From: Porphyromonadaceae bacterium
Lineage (GTDB): Bacteria > Bacteroidota > Bacteroidia > Bacteroidales > UBA11471
Direction of reading: 5' to 3'
Assembly: GCA_021199145.1 (NCBI GenBank)
Contig: JAJQIP010000074.1
Location: 1-7,365 of the forward strand
Length of the DNA stretch: 7,365 nt
Positions 1 through 5,157 of the stretch are shown here, piece by piece. The notes beneath the pieces are model-generated. The model was not told the DNA's origin. It saw only the letters and a program-made list of their open reading frames with translations, and did not search any database. The position numbers and the translations under genes were made by a program. Each line of letters begins with the position of its first letter. The stretch's first letter is position 1.

Positions 1-2
1 TG

Positions 3-620
3 GTAAACGAGGTCACCACGCTGGCCAAATTGCCCGATGCGGAAATTAAACGGAACCAGGAATTGCAACCGGCCATGAGACCGGCCACCCCTCCGCCTCC
101 CTTGAAGAGTACCATCAAATTCACCGCTCCTGTCATCAAGAAGGATGAGGAGTTGAACGATGACGATGAAATCAAGTCGCAGGATGAGTTGGCCGCCCGT
201 GGAAATACGGCGATTTCAGTGGCCGATGTAATCGGTAACGATGAGATTGACGGACAAGATATTGCCGACTTCAAAGACTATATCGCTCCCGAAGAGGAAG
301 AGGAAGAGGTCTACATCGTGGTTGAACAGATGCCCGGATTCCCTGGTGGGGAAGAGGCCCTATTGAAATACATCCGTGACCACATGCAATATCCGTCGGT
401 CGCCATTGAAAGAGGTATTGAAGGACGTGTTACCGTACGTTTCGTCGTCAATAAAGAGGGCTACGTACAAGACGTTACTGTCGTCCGGGGTGTTCACGAA
501 CTCCTCGACCGAGAGGCCGTCCGCGTCATCCAAAGCCTGCCTCGGTGGAACCCTGGGAAACAAAACGGTACTGCCGTATCGGTTTACTACAACGTGCCGG
601 TAAACTTCACGCTGCAATAA
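3..620 (+). CDS. tonB: Energy transducer TonB (C-terminal part, 5' end cut by window)
   Basis: TonB couples the proton gradient harvested by ExbB/ExbD in the inner membrane to outer-membrane TonB-dependent (including SusC-like) receptors. The frame is open from base 3 with no stop upstream, so the N-terminal anchor helix lies outside the window; a TTG at 30 is an internal leucine codon and not a start. Counting from that TTG as residue 1, a short proline patch (TPPPPL, 20-25) leads into an acidic linker with DDDE and a run of six Glu (88-93). The TonB C-terminal domain covers about 95-196. Its family landmarks are EQMPGFPGGEEAL, IEGRVTVRFVVNKEG, the REAVRVIQSLPRWNPGKQNG block and the closing YYNVPVNFTLQ beta strand. 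The linker motif STIKFTAPVIKKDEEL followed by IADVIGND-like text is, from memory, typical of Bacteroidales TonB. ExbB and ExbD genes are expected just upstream but are not visible. A terminator follows 15 nt after the stop. Confidence 0.95.
   Translation, partial: VNEVTTLAKLPDAEIKRNQELQPAMRPATPPPPLKSTIKFTAPVIKKDEELNDDDEIKSQDELAARGNTAISVADVIGNDEIDGQDIADFKDYIAPEEEEEEVYIVVEQMPGFPGGEEALLKYIRDHMQYPSVAIERGIEGRVTVRFVVNKEGYVQDVTVVRGVHELLDREAVRVIQSLPRWNPGKQNGTAVSVYYNVPVNFTLQ
291..308 (+). repeat. Three tandem GAAGAG hexamers in tonB
   Basis: Three perfect in-frame copies of the hexamer GAAGAG encode the six consecutive glutamates just before the TonB C-terminal domain. Because the unit is six bases, slippage would add or remove Glu-Glu pairs without breaking the frame. 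It lies in the periplasm-spanning linker, which tolerates length change. Confidence 0.7.
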
Positions 621-635
621 CCACGTTTAACATCA

Positions 636-683
636 TTTAATTAAAAAAGGTCCCGAAAATTTTCGGGACCTTTTTTAATTAAA
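636..683 (+). terminator. Intrinsic terminator after tonB, 48-bp perfect palindrome
   Basis: The 48 bases are perfectly self-complementary with two 24-nt arms centred between 659 and 660. The GC core is GGTCCCG (649-655) paired with CGGGACC (664-670), flanked by a six-A tract on the left and a six-T tract on the right. The tip is AAAATTTT, so the real RNA loop is probably four A/U bases. The T tract follows the GC stem as in a Rho-independent terminator. The symmetry means it would also work on the other strand. It isolates tonB from the downstream unit. Confidence 0.9.
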
Positions 684-793
684 ACTTCCTGCTGTTCGGA
701 CAGGAAAGGGAATTCCATTATGATGGAAAAGAACATCTGCAGTCGAAAAAAGGTTTCAAATCCCTCAAAAAAGGAAAATTCTTGCAGAGAAGT

Positions 794-826
794 AGCGAAA
801 AATTTTTTGCAAAAAAATTTTTCGCT
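794..826. repeat. AT-rich inverted repeat overlapping a promoter
   Basis: AGCGAAAAATTTTTT (794-808) is repeated in inverted orientation as AAAAAAATTTTTCGCT (811-826), with GC at the centre and one extra A in the right arm. The right arm ends on the first base of the TATCTTTG -7 box and the repeat contains the candidate -33 TTTG. It could be an operator, a curved promoter element made of phased A/T tracts, or chance in an AT-rich region. It lies upstream of the expected transcription start, so an RNA hairpin role for the downstream transcript is unlikely. Confidence 0.5.
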
Positions 827-833
827 ATCTTTG
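806..833 (+). promoter_or_regulatory. Bacteroidetes-type promoter for the three-gene unit
   Basis: TATCTTTG at 826-833 matches the Bacteroidetes -7 consensus TAnnTTTG exactly. A TTTG at 806-809 could serve as the -33 element, but the 16-nt spacing is shorter than the usual 19-21, so the upstream box is doubtful. Transcription would begin near 840, leaving an untranslated leader of about 30 nt before the ATG at 870. This placement is also the main argument that the ATG at 870 is the true start, since the longer in-frame reading begins upstream of the promoter. Confidence 0.6.
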
Positions 834-869
834 AACGCTTATAAAGGGACCTACCCCCGTTTTAGAGAA

Positions 870-1109
870 ATGAACGAAGAAACGAACACATCGGCATCAC
901 TGCCGGAAAAGGGAAAGAGAGGGGGAAGAATCCGCATCGGATACTTGTTCGGTGCCCTCATGCTGGTGATTTATCTGGGTATGGCCGTTCTACTGGCCTT
1001 CACCCCGTTTTTCTCCACTACCTTCCGACCCGCCCTCCGGTACCTTTTCGCCGTCGTCTTCGCCGCTTATGCCATATTTCGGGGATACCGGTTTTTCAAG
1101 GATAGATAG
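870..1109 (+). CDS. Small two-helix inner-membrane protein of unknown function
   Basis: A 79-residue protein with a charged N-terminus (KGKRGGRIR, residues 14-22) followed by two hydrophobic segments at about 25-45 (YLFGALMLVIYLGMAVLLAF) and 56-72 (LRYLFAVVFAAYAIF), and a basic tail RGYRFFKDR. The loop between the helices is short (about 46-55), giving a hairpin topology. The basic N- and C-termini both suggest a cytoplasmic side by the positive-inside rule. An in-frame ATG at 720 would add 50 residues, but that extension is Lys/Asn-rich and low-complexity and starts upstream of the promoter, so I reject it. The stop is only 2 nt before the next ATG, so translation is probably coupled to the PstS-like gene. 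I recall similar small proteins at this spot in other Bacteroidales, but I cannot assign a function. Confidence 0.75.
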   Translation: MNEETNTSASLPEKGKRGGRIRIGYLFGALMLVIYLGMAVLLAFTPFFSTTFRPALRYLFAVVFAAYAIFRGYRFFKDR

Positions 1110-1111
1110 GT

Positions 1112-2062
1112 ATGAAACAGATTCTCTTCCTTACACTCTGCCTGGCCTTAGTGGGGAGTGGCTGCAACCGCAACGCACAGAATCAGGCGGGAAAGCTTGA
1201 AAATACCACCACGGCGGGGGTCGTCACCATCTGTGTCGACGAAACCCTCAAACCCATTATCCAAGAGGAGATTGAGGTGTTTGAAGGGCTTTACCCCAAA
1301 GCGAACATTATCCCCCGCTATACGAGCGAAGTGACCGCTTTCAACGACCTCTTCGCCGACAGTGTGAAGCTCATCGTGGTAACACGTCCGCTCTCCGATG
1401 AAGAGATTCAGTCGCTGCAAGCCAACAGCCTTTATCCCAAAATGTCGAAAGTCGCCATAGACGGCGTGGCCCTTATCTCCAACCGAAGCAACCCCGACTC
1501 TTTGGTGACCATGGAGCAGCTGCACGACATCTTCACGGGAAAAATCACCCGCTGGAAACAGTTGAACGCCCAATCTCGGCTCGGTGATATCGAAGTGGTC
1601 TTCGACAACACCTATTCAAGTACAGTGCGCTATATCGTCGAGCAGGTCTGCAAGGGAGATTCCCTGGTGGGGAATATCACCGCCGCCAAAAACAACGAGA
1701 GCGTCATCGACTATGTCTCCAAGGTGCCCAATGCCATGGGGGTCATCGGGTCAAATTGGATTGACAACAAGAACGACTCAACCCACCTCTCGTTCAACGA
1801 AGAGATTCAGGTAATGCTCATCAGCGTCGACCCCATCGCCTTCAACGGCAACAGCTATCAACCTTTCCAGGCCTATCTCGCCATGCAACTTTACCCACTC
1901 AGCCGGGAAATCTATATGATCTGCACCGCCAACCGCAACAGCCTGCCCTTCGGCTTTACCTCCTTCGTCAGTTCCGACAAGGGACAACGCATCATCCTCA
2001 AGTCGGGTATTCTGCCGGCCAAACAGCCTTTACGGGTCGTCAACATCCGAGAGAACCTATAA
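1112..2062 (+). CDS. PstS-like periplasmic substrate-binding lipoprotein
   Basis: A 316-residue protein of the PBP-like type II fold related to phosphate-binding PstS. Residues 1-17 form a lipoprotein-like signal with Cys18 as the acylation site; the lipobox (VGSGC) is weak. The Bacteroidetes surface-export acidic signal after the Cys is missing, so it probably faces the periplasm. Family marks are VTRPLSDEEIQSL (90-102), IDGVALISNRSNP (116-128) followed by MEQLHDIFTGKITRWKQL (134-151), NTYSSTVRYIVEQ (166-178) and NNESVIDYVSKVPNAMGVIG (194-213). The usual N-terminal GSxT-type anion-binding loop after the first strand is replaced by CVDETLKPI (41-49), so phosphate binding is uncertain. No PstC, PstA, PstB or PhoU gene is next to it. 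An AAGGA at 1098-1102, nine nt before the ATG and inside the upstream gene, is the only Shine-Dalgarno-like site I see here. Databases would probably label it phosphate ABC transporter substrate-binding protein. Confidence 0.82.
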   Translation: MKQILFLTLCLALVGSGCNRNAQNQAGKLENTTTAGVVTICVDETLKPIIQEEIEVFEGLYPKANIIPRYTSEVTAFNDLFADSVKLIVVTRPLSDEEIQSLQANSLYPKMSKVAIDGVALISNRSNPDSLVTMEQLHDIFTGKITRWKQLNAQSRLGDIEVVFDNTYSSTVRYIVEQVCKGDSLVGNITAAKNNESVIDYVSKVPNAMGVIGSNWIDNKNDSTHLSFNEEIQVMLISVDPIAFNGNSYQPFQAYLAMQLYPLSREIYMICTANRNSLPFGFTSFVSSDKGQRIILKSGILPAKQPLRVVNIRENL

Positions 2063-2089
2063 AAACGAATCAATCAAATACTTTTCATC

Positions 2090-3838
2090 ATGCAAAAAAC
2101 CAGAACATTGTTAATTTCGCTCCTTCTCATCTGTGGAGGAGCAGGGTTGCCAGCCATGGCACAGAACAACTATGCCGATGGTATCGAGTATTTCAAGTCG
2201 GGCCAACCCGATCGGGCTAAAATCATTCTTGAACGTACGTTGAACGATAGCGAGACTTACCCTGCCGAATCATACTACTACTTAGGCGAAATCGCATTCC
2301 CCACCAGCAAGGATTCCGCCATGATGTATTATGAAAAAGGGATTGAGGCCGACCCGGAGTTCGCCCTCAACTACATCGGCAAAGGAAAAGTAGTTATGGG
2401 ACAACCGGTGGCCAACGATGAGAAGTCCATCAAAGCCGCAATCAAAGAGGGCGACAAACTCATGAAAGAGGCCTTCAAGGTAAAGAACGCCAAGAAAGAC
2501 CCGGCTGTTGCTCTAGCCTATGTAAAAGCCTACTACGAGAACGGACTGCCTTACGGAGCCGCTGTGGATAAATTCTACGAGAAACTGTTGGCCGACTATG
2601 CCCCCTACTATGTCTTCTTAGGCGATATCGAAGCCGCCAAGGAGAGTTGGGGCGAAGCCTGCAAAAACTATGAGCTGGCCTTCGACTGGTACGATACCGA
2701 CAGCTCTTGCGTAGAGGCCTATATCAAATATGCGGGCATCTACTTCCGTATCAACCCCGATATGGCCATCGACAACGTGTTGCGGCTGCTCGATATGCGT
2801 CCTACCTCGGCTATCGCCCAACGAGAATTGGCGGAGTCCTACTACCGGGCCGACAAATTCAACGAGGCGGTTAAGGCTTACGAAGTCTATATGCAGAATC
2901 CCAACGCCTTCCAGACCGACCAACCCCGTTATGCCTCCCTGCTCTACTACGACAAGCAATACGACCGCTCCCTCAACCTCTGTGAGGACCTGTTGAAGAC
3001 CTTCCCCAACAACCTCATGTTGAAACGGCTTTCCCTCTACAACAACTATGAGCTGCAAGACTATGTCTCCGCTATCCGGGCCGCTGAAGACCTCTTCTCC
3101 ACCCCCGATGTGGAATTCAACAGTCGTGACTATATGCAATATGGTAAACTGCTCCTCGCCATCGGAAAAAACGACGAGGCTATCGCCAACCTTGAAAAGG
3201 CGGTTGAGATTGACCCCACCCGGTTGGATCTCTACAAGGAGTTGACCACGGCACTGCAAAAGACCGGTAACTTCTTGAGACGGGCCGAAGTGCAGGAGAT
3301 GTATCTCAAACAACTGATTGCCGTAAATCAGGACAAGACACAGGACTACTTCATTGCCGGACGCTATTACTACATGGCTGCCGCCAGAGCTTTCCAGGCC
3401 GAAGACCGAGAGGCCACCCAATATGCCGTCAATAAGGCCGACAGTTGCTTTGCCGTTGTGGTAGAGAAGGCTCCCGAAGATTATCGGGGTCACCTCTGGA
3501 GAGCTACCTCCATGGGACTGCTTGATCCCGAACGGAATACGGGTGTCGCCCTTCCCTACTATGAGAAAGCCATCGAGGTGATGCTGGGTGACCTCAACAA
3601 TACCGAAACTCCGCCCACTGCAGCGGCGGCCGACCGTATCAAGAAAGACCTCATCGACGCCTATACCTATATGGCCAACTACGACTATGTGGCCGAATAC
3701 AACAACTACCTCAGCCTCAGCGAAGAGAAACGGGATACCTTCAAGTTTACCAAGACCATCGAATGGTGTAACAAGATTCTGGAACTGGATCCCGACCACG
3801 CTGCTACCAAGGAATTCCTCGGCATCATCAAAAACTAA
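2090..3838 (+). CDS. Secreted tetratricopeptide-repeat (TPR) protein
   Basis: A 582-residue exported protein. Residues 1-24 are a signal peptide (basic MQKTR, hydrophobic LLISLLLICGG, AMA before Gln25), so the mature protein is probably periplasmic. The rest is almost all paired helices. The clearest TPR units are near 28-52, 247-270 (AESYYRADKFNEAVKAYEVY), 350-376 (LLLAIGKNDEAIANLEKAVEIDP), about 380-409, 485-500 (PYYEKAIEVML) and 555-580 (CNKILELDPDHAATKEFLG). Between them lie Tyr/Asp-rich degenerate repeats. No enzymatic domain is visible. TPR solenoids normally scaffold protein contacts, so it may bind an envelope complex; the partner is unknown. It starts 27 nt after the PstS-like gene with no promoter visible between them and is the last gene before a strong terminator, so it is probably co-transcribed with the two genes upstream. 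No Shine-Dalgarno is seen, and the leader is A-rich. Confidence 0.88.
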   Translation: MQKTRTLLISLLLICGGAGLPAMAQNNYADGIEYFKSGQPDRAKIILERTLNDSETYPAESYYYLGEIAFPTSKDSAMMYYEKGIEADPEFALNYIGKGKVVMGQPVANDEKSIKAAIKEGDKLMKEAFKVKNAKKDPAVALAYVKAYYENGLPYGAAVDKFYEKLLADYAPYYVFLGDIEAAKESWGEACKNYELAFDWYDTDSSCVEAYIKYAGIYFRINPDMAIDNVLRLLDMRPTSAIAQRELAESYYRADKFNEAVKAYEVYMQNPNAFQTDQPRYASLLYYDKQYDRSLNLCEDLLKTFPNNLMLKRLSLYNNYELQDYVSAIRAAEDLFSTPDVEFNSRDYMQYGKLLLAIGKNDEAIANLEKAVEIDPTRLDLYKELTTALQKTGNFLRRAEVQEMYLKQLIAVNQDKTQDYFIAGRYYYMAAARAFQAEDREATQYAVNKADSCFAVVVEKAPEDYRGHLWRATSMGLLDPERNTGVALPYYEKAIEVMLGDLNNTETPPTAAAADRIKKDLIDAYTYMANYDYVAEYNNYLSLSEEKRDTFKFTKTIEWCNKILELDPDHAATKEFLGIIKN

Positions 3839-3854
3839 ACTTCTTACCTTGTAT

Positions 3855-3895
3855 AAAAAAGAGGGGGCATTCAATAGAATGCCCCCTCTTTTTTT
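3855..3895. terminator. Bidirectional intrinsic terminator between convergent genes
   Basis: A perfect 12-bp stem GAGGGGGCATTC (3861-3872) pairs with 3877-3888 around the four-base loop AATA. It is flanked by six A on the left and seven T on the right, so a T tract follows the stem on either strand. It lies 16 nt after the TPR gene stop and 15 nt from the stop of the opposing aldolase gene, serving both. Confidence 0.93.
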
Positions 3896-3910
3896 ATCAT
3901 ATCGCACCGG

Positions 3911-4912
3911 TTAGCACGACAGTTTGTTCTGACTTCCCAATACATCAACAATCTTGTGGACGTAAAGTTGCCGCATATTCTCCCTGGCCGGACCCAGATA
4001 TTTGCGGGGGTCAAACTCAGCCGGTTTCGTGGCCAATACCTCCCGAACAGCTGCCGTAAGGGCCAGACGGCTATCGGAGTCGATGTTGATTTTGCAAACC
4101 GCAGAGGCAGCCGCTTTACGCAGCTGTTCTTCGGGAATCCCAATGGCATCCTTCAAGGCTCCACCATATTTGTTGATAGTGTCCACCTCCTTTTGGGGAA
4201 CCGACGAAGAGCCGTGCAGTACGATGGGGAAACCAGGCAACTCTTTCTCTACCCCTTCCAGTACATCGAAACGCAAGGGAGGCGGTACCAAACGGCCATT
4301 GGCATCACGGGTGCATTGCGCCGGAGTGAATTTGTTGGCTCCATGTGAAGTACCGATGGAGATGGCCAGGCTGTCACAACCCGTCTTGGTGACAAAATCA
4401 ACCACCTCTTCGGGACGAGTATAAGTGTGGTGCTCAGCCGAAATCTCATCTTCGACACCGGCCAGCACGCCCAACTCTCCTTCGACAGTCACGTCAAACT
4501 GATGGGCGTACTCAACCACCTTCTTGGTCAACGCCACGTTCTCATCGTACGGCAGGTGCGAACCGTCTATCATCACCGACGAGAAACCCATGTCGACGCA
4601 CGACTTGCACAACTCGAAAGAGTCACCGTGGTCAAGGTGCAGCACGATTTCGGGTTTCTCACAACCCAACTCCTTGGCATACGCCACAGCCCCTTCGGCC
4701 ATATAGCGCAGCAACGTCTGATTGGCATACTGCCGTGCCCCTTTCGATACCTGCAGAATGACGGGCGATTTCGTCTCTACAGTCGCTTGGATGATAGCCT
4801 GCAACTGCTCCATATTGTTGAAGTTGAAGGCCGGGATAGCATAACCTCCTGTGATGGCTTTGGCAAACATCTCCCGAGTGTTCACAAGCCCCAAATCTTT
4901 GTAACTTACCAT
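3911..4912 (-). CDS. fba: Class II fructose-bisphosphate aldolase
   Basis: A zinc-dependent cytosolic aldolase that interconverts fructose 1,6-bisphosphate with glyceraldehyde 3-phosphate and dihydroxyacetone phosphate in glycolysis and gluconeogenesis. The 333-residue length fits the family. The active site is complete: LHLDHGD (91-97) supplies the catalytic Asp94 and zinc ligand His95, VEGELG (143-148) is the second signature, SIGTSHG (185-191) holds zinc ligand His190, VLHGSSS (231-237) holds zinc ligand His233, and NIDSDSRLA (276-284) is the phosphate/substrate-binding stretch. The N-terminus begins MVSYKDLGLVNTREMFAKA, which fits a full-length start. It stands alone, convergent with the TPR gene and divergent from speA. 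The leader is AT-rich with no Shine-Dalgarno. Related tagatose-bisphosphate or ketose-bisphosphate aldolases share this fold, but a lone gene of this type near housekeeping genes favours fba. Confidence 0.95.
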   Translation of the reverse strand: MVSYKDLGLVNTREMFAKAITGGYAIPAFNFNNMEQLQAIIQATVETKSPVILQVSKGARQYANQTLLRYMAEGAVAYAKELGCEKPEIVLHLDHGDSFELCKSCVDMGFSSVMIDGSHLPYDENVALTKKVVEYAHQFDVTVEGELGVLAGVEDEISAEHHTYTRPEEVVDFVTKTGCDSLAISIGTSHGANKFTPAQCTRDANGRLVPPPLRFDVLEGVEKELPGFPIVLHGSSSVPQKEVDTINKYGGALKDAIGIPEEQLRKAAASAVCKINIDSDSRLALTAAVREVLATKPAEFDPRKYLGPARENMRQLYVHKIVDVLGSQNKLSC

Positions 4913-4955
4913 AAAACTATATATTTAAATGAATGTTTCCTACCTACGATAGTCG

Positions 4956-4963
4956 CAAATGTA
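4956..4963 (-). promoter_or_regulatory. -7 box for the aldolase gene
   Basis: Read on the - strand this is TACATTTG, an exact match to TAnnTTTG. Transcription would begin near 4949, leaving a leader of about 37 nt before the ATG at 4912. No clear TTTG -33 element is found at the expected distance, so the call rests on the -7 box and its position. Confidence 0.55.
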
Positions 4964-5048
4964 ACAAATAATCCCTGCATTTTCCCTTCTCGCGGTCTGA
5001 AAAAAATAAAAAAAAGGAAAAAGAGAGGGTCATTATTTTCACAACTTC

Positions 5049-5080
5049 TTGCCGATATTGTTATTTTTCTCCTAATTTTG
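5049..5080 (+). promoter_or_regulatory. Bacteroidetes-type promoter for speA
   Basis: TAATTTTG at 5073-5080 matches the -7 consensus TAnnTTTG, and TTG at 5049-5051 (within CTTG) is spaced 21 nt upstream as a -33 element. This is the best promoter in the window. Upstream of it, 4999-5029 is an almost pure purine tract with long A runs that could act as an UP-like element. Transcription is expected to start near 5087, giving a leader of about 70 nt. Confidence 0.7.
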
Positions 5081-5087
5081 TGCGTTT

Positions 5088-5108
5088 CAAAGGTCAAAGC
5101 CTTTGACC
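5088..5108 (+). repeat. Overlapping inverted repeats in the speA leader
   Basis: GGTCAAAG (5092-5099) and CTTTGACC (5101-5108) form a perfect 17-nt palindrome with one central base. A second pairing, CAAAGG (5088-5093) with CCTTTG (5100-5105), overlaps it and is mutually exclusive with it. It sits at or just after the expected transcription start, so it could be a protein-binding operator or a 5' end hairpin. It does not resemble the ArgR box I know (TGAAT...ATTCA). Confidence 0.55.
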
Positions 5109-5157
5109 CACAACAAGAAATTGTTTTACCTTAACCCATTTTTAATCCTGAACGAGC

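Noticed and set aside
686..706. TTCCTG ... CAGGAA hairpin just after the tonB terminator
   Set aside because: A 6-bp stem with a 9-nt loop and no T tract or nearby start; too weak to call as an RNA or regulatory element.
720..869. N-terminal extension of the small membrane protein
   Set aside because: It lies mostly upstream of the promoter box at 826-833 and has no conserved-looking content; the ATG at 870 is preferred.
2618..3907. A 429-codon open frame on the - strand opposite the TPR gene
   Set aside because: Its translation is Gly/Val-rich with no recognisable domain, it runs through the terminator hairpin, and it overlaps a gene with a signal peptide and clear TPR motifs. It is the usual antisense shadow of a gene with strong codon bias.
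4427..5134. A 235-codon open frame on the + strand opposite the aldolase start and across the intergenic region
   Set aside because: It covers conserved aldolase coding sequence on the other strand and the promoter region, and its product has low-complexity Lys/Arg runs derived from the A tract.
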